Source: Sideroxydans sp. CL21 (GTDB lineage Bacteria > Pseudomonadota > Gammaproteobacteria > Burkholderiales > Gallionellaceae). From it: DNA of 64,000 nt. A model generated the notes under the pieces. It ran no database searches. It saw only the letters and a program-made list of their open reading frames with translations, and was not told where the DNA came from. The stretch covers positions 1,155,501 to 1,219,500 of the forward strand of contig NZ_LR699166.1 in the NCBI RefSeq assembly GCF_902459525.1, written 5' to 3'. This document shows positions 43,619-52,728 of this stretch, piece by piece. Both the position numbers and the translations under genes were made by a program. Each line of letters starts with the position of its first letter. Positions within the stretch are counted from its first letter, which is position 1.

Positions 43619-44209
43619 ATGAATAAATTACATTTCCTGGCTGGGTTACTGTTTTTGTCGGGCTGCGCGAATTCCTCTGTCGAGCAGTCAAAAACTCCCT
43701 GGGAGGCGCTCAAGCAAGAGACTCGCCAATGTTTGTCGGATGTCAAAAACGACAGGGAACTCCAAAGCATCGCGAACAAGGTCACGTTAGGCAGTACTTA
43801 TGACCGGGATGTGTACTTTGAATTGTCGGGTATCAAGGATATGCCCACTGCGGAAGAAAAAATTGCCATCAGGAAATGGGTGGCCGAACTCGAACCTTGC
43901 TACAAGCTCAAAGCCGAAAGCTATACCTACGAACCGGCAAGCATAGCCAAGTGGTCTGCAGCGACGGATCGCGAACAGCAATCGCTGTTGTCTGAGTTCT
44001 CACGGGGCAATCTCAGCTATGGCCAGTTAGCGGTAAAGCGCCTTGAGATCGATACGAAATACCGGGGCGAGATCACGCGCGCCGTATCTGCCGACTATAA
44101 ACGTCCGGAAAACATGCCGCAGGAAAAAGACAGCGTAATGCCGAAAACCCAATCAGACTCTTCTTCTTGCGGATGGGAAGGCGCGCAGTGGGTTTGCCGC
44201 TCACTTTAG
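43619..44209 (+). CDS. Hypothetical lipoprotein
   Basis: The 196-residue product has a short signal peptide and lipobox LLFLSGCA with the modified Cys at residue 17. The mature part is charged and helical (TAEEKIAIRKWVAELEPCYKLKAESYTYEPAS) and ends with CGWEGAQWVCRSL. A more upstream ATG at 43598 has the better GGGAGG ribosome site but would give an unusual seven-residue extension, so either start is possible. Family not recognised. Confidence 0.72.
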   Translation: MNKLHFLAGLLFLSGCANSSVEQSKTPWEALKQETRQCLSDVKNDRELQSIANKVTLGSTYDRDVYFELSGIKDMPTAEEKIAIRKWVAELEPCYKLKAESYTYEPASIAKWSAATDREQQSLLSEFSRGNLSYGQLAVKRLEIDTKYRGEITRAVSADYKRPENMPQEKDSVMPKTQSDSSSCGWEGAQWVCRSL

Positions 44210-44311
44210 AAATGCAGTTACCGGCTTTGAGCAGAAAATAATATGCGGAGTGGCTATTCGAAGCTGTCTCGATTTCCTCCGCAGTTTCAAAGATGAATAT
44301 TATTTGACACC

Positions 44312-45475
44312 ATGAATCTGGACGCACGCACACTGTTGTTTTCGCTGATTTTGACCAATGCCTTTATGGTGGTGAGTCTGTTCGTTGCAGCTTCGAGCAA
44401 GGATGAAGATGAGAAACAGGATGGCATCGCCAAATGGGCGGTCGCAATACTGCTGCAAACACTGACCTGGATTTTGATCGCTGCACGGGGAGGTATCCCG
44501 GACGCATTCTCTATTGTTGTCGCCAATGGTTTTCTGTCCGGCAGTTATGCCCTGATGCTGGCGGCTGTCGGTGAGTTTCAGCAGCGAACGGTTCAGCGCT
44601 GGAAGTATTTTGTGCCCATCGCTCTGACACTGCTGGTCTCAGCGATCCTGATCAATGACATACATGCGCGCTTCATTTGGGGCGGCATGGTCTATATCTT
44701 CCAGCTGTTGCTGTTTGCCCATACCCTGCTGACCGCTCAGGAATCACATACCGGTCGTGCCTGGAAGCTGCTGATCAGCGGGATCGCAGTCGTCATAGTG
44801 GTGCTGTTGCTGCGTGCCATTGTCGCGATGTCCGGCCAGGTCATTTTGGCGCAGCCCGGTGCCAACGATGCACCACACTGGATCCAGATTGTTTCCTTTG
44901 TGGCCCTGATGGGTTCCTCGCTGCTTGGCTCGATCGGTTTTCTGCTGATGGTGAAGGAGCGCACGGATCGGGAAGTCTTGCATTTGGCGATGACCGACAG
45001 CCTTACCGGGGTGCCCAACCGGCGTGCCCTGATGGACTATGCCGAGCGGGCGCTGGCTCAACGTAGTGGCCGGTCCATGGCTTTGCTGATGATTGATGTC
45101 GACCACTTCAAACGTATCAACGATACCCGCGGTCATCCGGCGGGGGATGAGGCGCTGCGCCAGATCTCCCGTCTGCTGTCGAAGCGTTTGCGCGGCGGTG
45201 ACTTGCTGGGCCGCTATGGTGGCGAGGAGTTTTGCGTGGTGGCTCCGGATACCGATGCTGACGGCGCGCTGACATTGGCAGAATCCCTGCGGGCCGCCCT
45301 TGAATCCGCAGAGATGACAACCGCGAGCGGGAAGATTTCTGTCACGGTGAGTATCGGAGTCGCTCTTTCCGCCGCCAATGCCGAACGGGAACTGAAAGAT
45401 ATTCTGGCTGAAGCCGATGTTGCGCTTTATTCCGCCAAAAAGGGTGGGCGCAATCAGGTGGTCTGCTTCAGCTAA
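44312..45475 (+). CDS. Diguanylate cyclase with membrane sensor
   Basis: The 387-residue protein has about six membrane helices in residues 1-215 and a GGDEF domain from about residue 225. Active-site parts are DSLTGVPNRRALMDYA, IDVDHFKRINDTRGHPAGDEA and GRYGGEEFCVV. The inhibitory RxxD site (RGGD) lies five residues before GGEEF, so c-di-GMP feedback is expected. It is followed by the TraB/GumN gene after about 90 bases. Confidence 0.92.
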   Translation: MNLDARTLLFSLILTNAFMVVSLFVAASSKDEDEKQDGIAKWAVAILLQTLTWILIAARGGIPDAFSIVVANGFLSGSYALMLAAVGEFQQRTVQRWKYFVPIALTLLVSAILINDIHARFIWGGMVYIFQLLLFAHTLLTAQESHTGRAWKLLISGIAVVIVVLLLRAIVAMSGQVILAQPGANDAPHWIQIVSFVALMGSSLLGSIGFLLMVKERTDREVLHLAMTDSLTGVPNRRALMDYAERALAQRSGRSMALLMIDVDHFKRINDTRGHPAGDEALRQISRLLSKRLRGGDLLGRYGGEEFCVVAPDTDADGALTLAESLRAALESAEMTTASGKISVTVSIGVALSAANAERELKDILAEADVALYSAKKGGRNQVVCFS

Positions 45476-45512
45476 AGTGTGCAGTGCCGCATTTAAATTG
45501 ACAGGAGCAGGC

Positions 45513-45569
45513 ATGAAAAGAAAACATCATCCTTTTTGCCGAGACCATTTTGCCGGGAACCTGCAGTGA
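45513..45569 (+). CDS. Possible 18-codon leader peptide coupled to the TraB gene
   Basis: An ATG with a strong AGGAG ribosome site opens a frame of 18 codons (MKRKHHPFCRDHFAGNLQ). Its TGA stop overlaps the GTG that I take as the start of the next gene (GTGA). It may drive translation of the downstream gene by coupling, or be a remnant of an N-terminus broken by a frameshift. No family match is possible at this length. Confidence 0.4.
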   Translation: MKRKHHPFCRDHFAGNLQ

Positions 45570-46528
45570 CTTTGTCTGAGTCAATTCGTTTGGTTATTTT
45601 CGCGGCATTGGTTGGGATCGCAAATCCTGCTTGCGTCGAGGCGGCGACTTGCCCGCCTGCAGTTGAGCAACCTACTCCCGAAATGGTCCGGGCCGCCATG
45701 CACAATGCTCGCGACCACGGTTTTTTGTGGCGCATCAGCAAGGACGGGCGCACCTCATATCTCTACGGCACCATGCATGTCGGCAAGTTCGACTGGACGT
45801 TTCCCGGACCCCATGTGGCAAAGGCTTTGCGCGCAACCGATACGCTGGCACTTGAGCTCGATTTTCTGGATCCGGATATCCGCAATCGTGTGAACAAGGG
45901 TATGGCGACGCAACGCGTAATGGCGTTGCCTGCGCAACTGGAAAAGCGCTTGCGGGAACAGGCCGAGGCTGTGTGCATTCCCTACGATGCGCTTGCCAGG
46001 TTGACACCCGAGTTTCAAATTGCAACCCTGACTCTGATGGTGGGCCGCTGGGACGGGCTCGACGCATCGTACGCGATCGATGCCATTCTGGCGGGGATAG
46101 GGCACGGTGCGAAGAAAGAGGTGGTGTCGCTGGAGACGCCCGAATCGCAACTGCAACTATTGCAAATGCAGGATGAGCAGGAAACCGTCACTTTCGTTCG
46201 GGAAAGTCTGGACGAATTGGAAACGGGGCGCGAGCGCAAACTGCTCAAGCGTTTGTCACGTGTGTGGGCCGCTGCGGATTATCCGGAAATGGAACACTAC
46301 AGCGAGTGGTGCGATTGCATGAATACCGAAAATGAACGCGAATTGATGAAGCGCATTCTGGATGACCGCAATCCCAAACTGGCGGATCGCATCGATGCGT
46401 TACACATGGGCGGCAAAAGGGTATTTGCCGCAGTCGGCAGCTTGCATATGTTCGGTGCGACAGGGTTGCCTATGTTGATGTCTAAGCATGGTTATGTAGT
46501 GGAGCGTATTGAATTAAAATCGCAGTGA
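45566..46528 (+). CDS. TraB/GumN family protein, exported
   Basis: The 320-residue protein starts at GTG 45566 with a signal peptide (about residues 1-26, VIFAALVGIANPACVEA). The TraB/GumN pattern is clear: FLWRISKDGRTSYLYGTMHVG at the start and GGKRVFAAVGSLHMFGATGLP with RNPKLADRI at the end, carrying the conserved GTMH and GxxH histidines. The family is related to Tiki-like metallopeptidases. A TTG ten codons upstream is open in the same frame. Location is probably periplasmic. Confidence 0.87.
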   Translation: MTLSESIRLVIFAALVGIANPACVEAATCPPAVEQPTPEMVRAAMHNARDHGFLWRISKDGRTSYLYGTMHVGKFDWTFPGPHVAKALRATDTLALELDFLDPDIRNRVNKGMATQRVMALPAQLEKRLREQAEAVCIPYDALARLTPEFQIATLTLMVGRWDGLDASYAIDAILAGIGHGAKKEVVSLETPESQLQLLQMQDEQETVTFVRESLDELETGRERKLLKRLSRVWAAADYPEMEHYSEWCDCMNTENERELMKRILDDRNPKLADRIDALHMGGKRVFAAVGSLHMFGATGLPMLMSKHGYVVERIELKSQ

Positions 46529-46592
46529 CATGTGCATGACTGCGATTTCCAAACTAGAATCACGCCATTGAAAAAATCCCGGGGACTGTGGA

Positions 46593-46949
46593 ATGAATCT
46601 GGCCGAGTTGTTTCGTCATGAGACCGATTTGGAATCGCTGTATGCGGGACAGACTTTGTTCAATGAAGGAGAGAAGGGGCATTTGATGTATATACTCATG
46701 TCGGGCACGGCCATGATCTTCGTGCGCGACAAGCTGGTGGAAACTGCGGAAGCAGGTGCCATCGTGGGCGAGATGGCGATGATCGATGACGCGACTCGCA
46801 CGGCAACGGTGATCGCAAAGACGGATTGCAGGTTTCTGCCCATCGAGCGTAATCGTTTCAATTTCCTGATACAACAGACCCCGAATTTCGCCTTGCATGT
46901 CATGAGAGTGATCGCCGACCGTTTGCGCAAGGCGGATGCGATTTTGTGA
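46593..46949 (+). CDS. Cyclic nucleotide-binding domain protein, short
   Basis: The 118-residue protein is a lone cNMP-binding barrel: FNEGEKGHLMYILMSGTAMIF and the cassette GAIVGEMAMIDDATRTATV, which has the Glu, Arg-Thr-Ala-Thr order of a real phosphate-binding cassette. The last helix contains HVMRVIADRLRKAD. It has no effector domain, so it must act on a partner protein. It lies 49 bases before a BolA gene in the same direction. It is distinct from the 26592 protein, whose cassette is less canonical. Confidence 0.88.
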   Translation: MNLAELFRHETDLESLYAGQTLFNEGEKGHLMYILMSGTAMIFVRDKLVETAEAGAIVGEMAMIDDATRTATVIAKTDCRFLPIERNRFNFLIQQTPNFALHVMRVIADRLRKADAIL

Positions 46950-46998
46950 CTGCACGAAACCAAATGAAGAACGCGTTACCAAAGAATCGAGGAACAAG

Positions 46999-47238
46999 AT
47001 GAAAGTGACACCGGAAATGGTCAAGAATTACATCCAGCAGGGGCTGGACTGCGAACACATCCATGTTGACGGCGATGGCCGTCATTTCGAGGCTGTGATC
47101 GTGAGCAAGGAATTTGCAGGCTTGGGGATGCTGAAACAGCATCAGCTTGTCTACAAAGTTTTGGGAGACAGGATGGGGCCGATACACGCCCTGTCGATGA
47201 AGACCCTGACACCGGAGCAGTGGGCCAATCAGGCCTAA
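46999..47238 (+). CDS. BolA/IbaG family protein
   Basis: The 79-residue protein MKVTPEMVKNYIQQGLDCEH has the BolA fold, with HIHVDGDGRHFEAVIVSKEF and PIHALSMKTLTPEQWA at the end, closest to the IbaG/YrbA branch. A conserved His in the HALSMKT segment can ligand a [2Fe-2S] cluster with a CGFS glutaredoxin. Such a glutaredoxin, GrxD, is the next gene after 18 bases, so the complex is probably formed here. Confidence 0.92.
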   Translation: MKVTPEMVKNYIQQGLDCEHIHVDGDGRHFEAVIVSKEFAGLGMLKQHQLVYKVLGDRMGPIHALSMKTLTPEQWANQA

Positions 47239-47256
47239 TTATTTTAGGAGAAGAAC

Positions 47257-47589
47257 ATGGATGAAAAAACAATCGCACTGGAAAAGATCAGGAAAACCGT
47301 TACCGAAAACCCCATCGTGCTTTATATGAAGGGTACGCCGCAGTTCCCTCAATGCGGGTTCTCCGGGCGCGCGGCACAGGTGCTCAAGGCTTGCGGGGTG
47401 GACAGGTATGTCGCGGTGAATGTGCTGGCAGACCAGGAGGTATTCGACAACCTGAGGTTCTATGCCGATTTTCCGACTTTCCCCCAGCTTTACATCAATG
47501 GCGAATTGATTGGCGGTTCCGACATCATGGTGGGACTGTATGAGCAGGGTGAGCTGCAGAAACTGATCGAGACAGCCACTGCTCATTAG
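47257..47589 (+). CDS. grxD: Monothiol glutaredoxin Grx4/GrxD
   Basis: The 110-residue glutaredoxin has the CGFS active site (FPQCGFSGRAAQVLKACG) and typical TFPQLYINGELIGGSDI. Such proteins carry [2Fe-2S] clusters for Fe-S trafficking and iron sensing together with BolA proteins. It follows the BolA gene in one operon, with a TAGGAG-type ribosome site. Confidence 0.96.
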   Translation: MDEKTIALEKIRKTVTENPIVLYMKGTPQFPQCGFSGRAAQVLKACGVDRYVAVNVLADQEVFDNLRFYADFPTFPQLYINGELIGGSDIMVGLYEQGELQKLIETATAH

Positions 47590-47701
47590 CCGGGGCGGGT
47601 TTGCTCTTCCGTACTTGCCGAGTCAGCACCTGATGATATGATAAGGGCGACCCTCCGGGGTTGCTTGCAGTTGAAGCCTCATATCCATTTCAAGGAATGA
47701 C

Positions 47702-48871
47702 ATGATGCAGTCCGGCCCGCGTGAAATCGTCACCCCTTTCCGGTCTATCCCTCTGGCAATTCCGGAGGGCATGAAGCACAACGAGTTTTTCAACAGCACC
47801 GAAAACCTGAACGATCTGGCGAACAACAACGGTTTGCTGGTGAACTCCGAAAACCTGTTGCTGTATCGCAAGGCGCTCGGGCACAGCACAGAGTTCGATT
47901 GTTCTATCATCTACAACACTTCCAAAACGATACTGAATCCGCTGGGTCGCCCTGTGCGGCGCACCCAGGTTGCGGAGAATGTGAAGCATGTCTGGAACCG
48001 GATGAATCAGATCATCATCGATTACATGCTGGAACAATATCCCGACCCGGACGAGGCACTGATCCTGGCGGGTGAAGCGAGTCTGGACGCGACGTGGCCG
48101 CTGACTTCTCCCGGCGTACCGAGTATCCGCATGCTGCACAACCACTTTGTCGTTTTCTCCAAAGATACACTGCGCAAGGCCAAACCGGCCGATGCGGACA
48201 ATCCCAACCTGACCGACGGCGGGCAGCACAGCCTGTTTCAAGCTTACATGCGCGATGTGTATCGCGAATTTTTCGACAGGGCGCTGAGCCTGAAAATCCT
48301 CAAGCCCGCCAGTGAATCCGATGCCCGTATCGGGCTGACCGGATATCCGCAGGGTTTACCCAGCTGGGAGATACAGGGCGGGGCAGCAGCACTCGGAGAC
48401 GTGCATTTCTGGAAAGAATACGACGAGGTGCTGAAAGGCTTCATCGATTTCTACCGCACCTTCTTCTCGCAGGTTTCCACGCGCAATGCCTCCATGCTGA
48501 CCGATGTGTATTTTCCGGAGGAAGTCGAAAGCGTGCTGCTGTTCAACAATGATTTCATGAAGACGGCGAAGAAAGTGCGCGACCTTTGTATTGTGGATGC
48601 GAAATATGCCAATGCCATACGCTGGCAACCCGCCTTCAAGCAGCTGATCTATCGCAACGACGCTGGCAAGCTGATCGTCACCATCAGCCAGAACTCCATC
48701 GGCAATGCGATCACCGAGTTGCTCGGCGTCGTGGTGAATCGCATTCCCGATGCAGAGGCTTATTCACTGCATGAACCCGCCCTTATCGGACGCTTGCTTG
48801 AGGTGCGCCGCCGTCTGATCGAGGCCGATCTGGGCGAAGGGATAGCAACTGATTACTGGCCGAAGGAATAA
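47702..48871 (+). CDS. Conserved hypothetical protein
   Basis: This 389-residue cytoplasmic protein starts MMQSGPREIVTPFRSIPLAI. Features are LLYRKALGHSTEFDCSIIYN, GVPSIRMLHNHFVVFSKD with a His-rich stretch, and a long helical second half (FWKEYDEVLKGFIDFYRTFF). There is no signal peptide or membrane helix. I do not recognise the family. The weak HxH-like part is not enough to call it a HIT-type enzyme. Codons are host-like, so it is probably a resident gene. Confidence 0.7.
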   Translation: MMQSGPREIVTPFRSIPLAIPEGMKHNEFFNSTENLNDLANNNGLLVNSENLLLYRKALGHSTEFDCSIIYNTSKTILNPLGRPVRRTQVAENVKHVWNRMNQIIIDYMLEQYPDPDEALILAGEASLDATWPLTSPGVPSIRMLHNHFVVFSKDTLRKAKPADADNPNLTDGGQHSLFQAYMRDVYREFFDRALSLKILKPASESDARIGLTGYPQGLPSWEIQGGAAALGDVHFWKEYDEVLKGFIDFYRTFFSQVSTRNASMLTDVYFPEEVESVLLFNNDFMKTAKKVRDLCIVDAKYANAIRWQPAFKQLIYRNDAGKLIVTISQNSIGNAITELLGVVVNRIPDAEAYSLHEPALIGRLLEVRRRLIEADLGEGIATDYWPKE

Positions 48872-48970
48872 GCGGACCCATTGAACGGTCGATATCCGGA
48901 TATTCGGGGCAGCAGTAGCTCAGACTTCATCTGGCAGGCATCGTCCAGATCAAGTCTGGACTACTACATT

Positions 48971-49522
48971 TCATGCGGTTGCAGGCGCTTTCAAAACTAC
49001 CCTCTCCACCTCTACGCTTTCATTCCCGTCGCTCAGCCATACTTGCCCGTCCTGAATCGTGCATTGCAATTGCATCGTGCGCTGCGCGAGTTTGGCGATG
49101 GCGCGCGTAGTTTCTACTGGCAGATTGATCACGGTGAGATTCTTGAGTCGTTCAAACTGGTTGCTATTCTGCGCAAACCACATATCGGCGATGCGTCCTC
49201 CATACGTGTAAACGATTACCTGGTTGGAGCGTCCGCAGGCTTTGCGAATCAGCTTCTCATCGGGCAGTCCCACGTCGATCCATAACTCAATCGCACCGGT
49301 CAAATCCTTTAGCCACAAGTCCGCCTCATCATCGGCTGTCATGCCTTGGCCGAACTCCAGATATTCATGTGCGTGCAGAGCAAAGGCCAGCAAACGGACC
49401 ATAAGTCGTTCATCGGTTTCCGAAGGATGTCTAGCCAAGGTTAGCGCGTGATCCTGATAATAGTGACGCTCCATATCCGCTATTTGCAGATTGGCTTTGA
49501 AGATGGTTGCCTTGATTGCCAT
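48971..49522 (-). CDS. yaeQ: YaeQ family protein
   Basis: The 183-residue protein starts MAIKATIFKANLQIADMERH and contains HPSETDERLMVRLLAFALHA and DEADLWLKDLTGAIELWIDV, the constant core of YaeQ. The family has a nuclease-like (PD-(D/E)XK-type) fold with unproven function. The long upstream frame to 49720 has no family match; the start with an AGGA site six bases upstream is used. Confidence 0.93.
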   Translation of the reverse strand: MAIKATIFKANLQIADMERHYYQDHALTLARHPSETDERLMVRLLAFALHAHEYLEFGQGMTADDEADLWLKDLTGAIELWIDVGLPDEKLIRKACGRSNQVIVYTYGGRIADMWFAQNSNQFERLKNLTVINLPVETTRAIAKLAQRTMQLQCTIQDGQVWLSDGNESVEVERVVLKAPATA

Positions 49523-49872
49523 AAATTTTCCTGATTGTTTGCTGCGTGGAAATAGTGCGGGCTGACTGATGCAGGCAGTCGATCCATGCGCGGAGATGGG
49601 ATTTTTTTTATTCTGTTTTTTGAATTCGCCGGATGATAACCAGAGAGAGGTGATGGAGCAACATTGCATAAATTCATTTGTGCTCAAGAAGTTGCCATTT
49701 GTGCCGTTATGTACCTGCATTGCATGATGATCTCACGGTCAAAATGATCAAGTGGGACTTTGATATGGATACGTCAATTCAGGTAGTGCGTCGCATTGCA
49801 GTCCTGGATGCGGCATCAGTTTTTTTGCGAAACATGGAATGTTTCGTTTTTGAAAATGAATAAGGAATAGTC
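49523..49872. other. Intergenic region, no gene seen
   Basis: This 350-base divergent gap separates yaeQ from a chemoreceptor gene. Short open frames exist but have no ribosome site and no family match. Promoters for both genes are expected; I see no clear operator. Confidence 0.5.
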
Positions 49873-51513
49873 ATGAATCACAAGAGCGGTCTCACACTCA
49901 AGGCGCGACTTTACATTTTGCTCGGCAGCATGTTGCTGGGGCTCCTGCTGCTTGGCGGGTATTCAGTGTTCAATTTGCGCTCGCACATCATGGAAGAAAA
50001 GAAGCAGGCACTCCAGGCACTCGTGGAAGCCGGCATGGGGGTCATCCAGCAACAATATGATCTGTTCAAGGCGGGCAAGCTCACGGAGGAGGAAGCACAG
50101 CGCCTCGCCAAGGATAATTTGCGCAAGAGCCGATACCACAACGGCTCAGACTACTTGTTCATTTACGATATGAATGGCTTCAATGTCATGCTTGCCGCGA
50201 AGCCCGAACTTGAGGGGCAGAGCAGGATAGATGCCAAGGATCCAACAGGGAAGTACTACATCAAGGAATGGGTAGAGCTGCTCAAGAAGAGTGACAGTGC
50301 CTACATGGACTACATGTTCCCCAAGCCGGGTTCGAATGATCCGATCCCGAAGGTGGCTTACGCCAAAGTGTTCCAGCCCTGGGGCTGGTGGTTGGCGACG
50401 GGAGTGTACATTGAGGATGTGGATGAAGAGTTCAGGCAGGCGGCGCTGAAGTCTATCCTGTTCTTTGGAGTGATCGCAGTCATCCTTGGCACGTTGGGCT
50501 GGACGATCAACCGCAGTGTGCAACGCCAGATCGGCGGGGAACCCGCCGTGGCCGCGGAGCAGGCAGAAGGATTCGCCAGTGGCGACCTGACGCGGCGCAT
50601 CGTCTCTTCCAGCGACCAGCCGGGCAACCTGCTGGCAACCCTGGGGACGATGCAGGACAGGCTGGCCGGTATTGTGCGCAGCATACTCGCCAGCACCGAG
50701 GTGCTGGCCAAAGAATCCAAAGAATTGTCGGTGGCCGCCAACGAGATCAGTCTGGCCACGCGCAACCAGGCCGAATCCAGTGCAGCCACGGCTGCGGCAA
50801 TTGAAGAGCTCACCGTCAGCATCAACGAAGTGTCGGAGATTGCCCTGACGACGGAAGCGAATTCGCGCGAGACGGCCGATCTGGCCGGCAGGGGCGGCGA
50901 TGTCGTGCGCCAGGCCGCGGACAAGATCGAGCATATCGCAGCCTCCGTTCATGACTCCACTGGGCGTATCCAGTCCCTGGTTGACCGCTCGCAGGAGATT
51001 GGGAAGATCACCCAGGTCATCAAGGAGATCGCGGACCAGACCAACCTGCTGGCCTTGAATGCCGCCATCGAAGCGGCGCGGGCAGGCGAACAAGGCCGGG
51101 GATTTGCGGTGGTTGCGGACGAAGTCAGGAAACTGGCGGAGCGGACTTCACAGGCGACTGCCGAAATCTCCAAGATGGTCGACGCCATCCGGACGGATAC
51201 CCAGCAGACGGTGGTTGCGATGGAAAGTGCAACGCCGCTGGTCAAACAGGGGCAGGAGCTGGCGCTGCAGGCGACCGGCTTGCTCGACGACATCCAGCGT
51301 CAGGCGACCGATTCGCTGTCCAAGGCGCGGGAGGTGGCGAATGCCACCAAGGCACAGGCGGTCACGGCCAACGAGATCGCAGGCCATGTCGAGAGCATCG
51401 CCACCATGACCGAGCAGACCAATGCCGCCACCCAAAGCAACGCGGCGGCAGCGGATCAGTTGAATGTGCTGGCCGGAAAACTCAAGGAAGATATGGCTTA
51501 CTTCAAGGTTTGA
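49873..51513 (+). CDS. Methyl-accepting chemotaxis protein with Cache sensor
   Basis: The 546-residue receptor has a membrane helix at about 12-32, a periplasmic single Cache (sCache_2-like) domain ([20 protein letters not shown] and [18 protein letters not shown]), a second helix near 195-215, a HAMP segment and a signalling domain. The hairpin tip reads [20 protein letters not shown], as in canonical MCPs. The protein ends AYFKV without a CheR-binding pentapeptide. Ligands of such Cache domains are often small organic acids, which is a family-level statement. Confidence 0.95.
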   Translation: MNHKSGLTLKARLYILLGSMLLGLLLLGGYSVFNLRSHIMEEKKQALQALVEAGMGVIQQQYDLFKAGKLTEEEAQRLAKDNLRKSRYHNGSDYLFIYDMNGFNVMLAAKPELEGQSRIDAKDPTGKYYIKEWVELLKKSDSAYMDYMFPKPGSNDPIPKVAYAKVFQPWGWWLATGVYIEDVDEEFRQAALKSILFFGVIAVILGTLGWTINRSVQRQIGGEPAVAAEQAEGFASGDLTRRIVSSSDQPGNLLATLGTMQDRLAGIVRSILASTEVLAKESKELSVAANEISLATRNQAESSAATAAAIEELTVSINEVSEIALTTEANSRETADLAGRGGDVVRQAADKIEHIAASVHDSTGRIQSLVDRSQEIGKITQVIKEIADQTNLLALNAAIEAARAGEQGRGFAVVADEVRKLAERTSQATAEISKMVDAIRTDTQQTVVAMESATPLVKQGQELALQATGLLDDIQRQATDSLSKAREVANATKAQAVTANEIAGHVESIATMTEQTNAATQSNAAAADQLNVLAGKLKEDMAYFKV

Positions 51514-51889
51514 CCCTGCGACGATCGGGTAGGCGTGATGTCGCGATTGTCCATGCAAGACCTGAGACAGTCTGGTAAACCATAAAAAAGTCGGACGGAT
51601 GGTCGCCTGTTGGTGCGCCAGGCATGGGCGATCCTGGAGGTGGAAGTCCTCTCGAACTTGGTGTTGCCATGCGCCAATGGCAAATCCGGGTTAATCACTG
51701 GCGCCAACAATCCCGATGGTCTATGCAGGTCTATATACCTGCCTATATCTTCTTTCTGCTGTTCAGATGCCAACCTCTAACTTAGTATTGGGATATCAGT
51801 TCAACAATCGGTTTTGCCAGTATTGAGCGATCAAACATGAGGGTAATGCCCCGGCATAAATTGCGACTTAACTGCAAGGATTGATCTCA
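51514..51889. other. Intergenic region, no gene seen
   Basis: This 376-base stretch between the MCP gene and a small hypothetical gene shows no convincing frame with a ribosome site, terminator or repeat. Confidence 0.5.
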
Positions 51890-52228
51890 ATGAAACAGGA
51901 AGATGAAGACCGTCTGATTTTCACGACCATCCTTGATACACCTCAATTCAAGCGGGACCATGAGCGGGTGACGCAGTTGCTGAAAGAAGATATTCTGCGT
52001 TCAAGGTTCAACCGCGAGCGAGCCGAACAACTTTTCCTTTTTATGATCGACAATTGCGTACACCGATACTCCAGGAGTATCGGTAAAGATTTGGCGCTAT
52101 TGGTTCCCAAAGCAATCAGATATACCTTGGCGAATGAATATGCAGAAGTTTTCATTCGATCGAATGGAAACATCGAAAATCAGCGGCCAGCACGGCGCGG
52201 CCTGCTTTCGTACATCATAGGCAAATAA
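51890..52228 (+). CDS. Small hypothetical protein
   Basis: The 112-residue protein MKQEDEDRLIFTTILDTPQF has an AGGA site nine bases before the ATG; a TTG at 51881 lies too close to it. It is helical and highly charged, with RERAEQLFLFMIDNCVHRYS and a basic tail ARRGLLSYIIGK. No family is recognised. It lies between a chemoreceptor and a kinase-HDOD gene. Confidence 0.6.
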   Translation: MKQEDEDRLIFTTILDTPQFKRDHERVTQLLKEDILRSRFNRERAEQLFLFMIDNCVHRYSRSIGKDLALLVPKAIRYTLANEYAEVFIRSNGNIENQRPARRGLLSYIIGK

Positions 52229-52728
52229 GCAGCCCGGTATCTGCTTTTCATTGCGATGTTATTTTGCGGCAGTGCGTGGTGTAACCATCTGTTTGCACCC
52301 AGTTGGTTTGGCTTCATGGAAATCACATGGGCCTTCATGCGGATAATCAACTTCCCACAGGAAGCCAGAATTCGAATCGTGGATTTCTAACTATTGCAGA
52401 TTGCCATCGCAAAAATTCCACAAATCAGGATGTAACTCATTCCTGAACTTCAACAGGTTTAAATGTGCCGGAGTAACGGTCGGATACCCGTACTCAAGGA
52501 AGCTTCCTTGTATTGCATAGTGATGGACGCATCCTTTGGTCTAGTGTTCCTGCTTTACCGCTTAACTGTAGCGGGGACTGGCCACGCCAATTCGATGGCG
52601 CCCAAGTACACAAGGCAGGTGCGAAACGCGGATGTCCATTCAAGGCTGCGGATATACCACGCGCCCTGGCACTCGTCAGTAGCCAGTCCCGAAGCTGCTA
52701 TCATGCTTGCCGGTGGAGGGTATTTCAA
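52229..52728. other. Intergenic region, no gene seen
   Basis: The 500 bases before the kinase-HDOD gene can be read in one frame continuous with it, but no start codon with a ribosome site fits, and the sequence is rich in unusual residues when translated. A promoter is expected near the 3' end. Confidence 0.45.
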
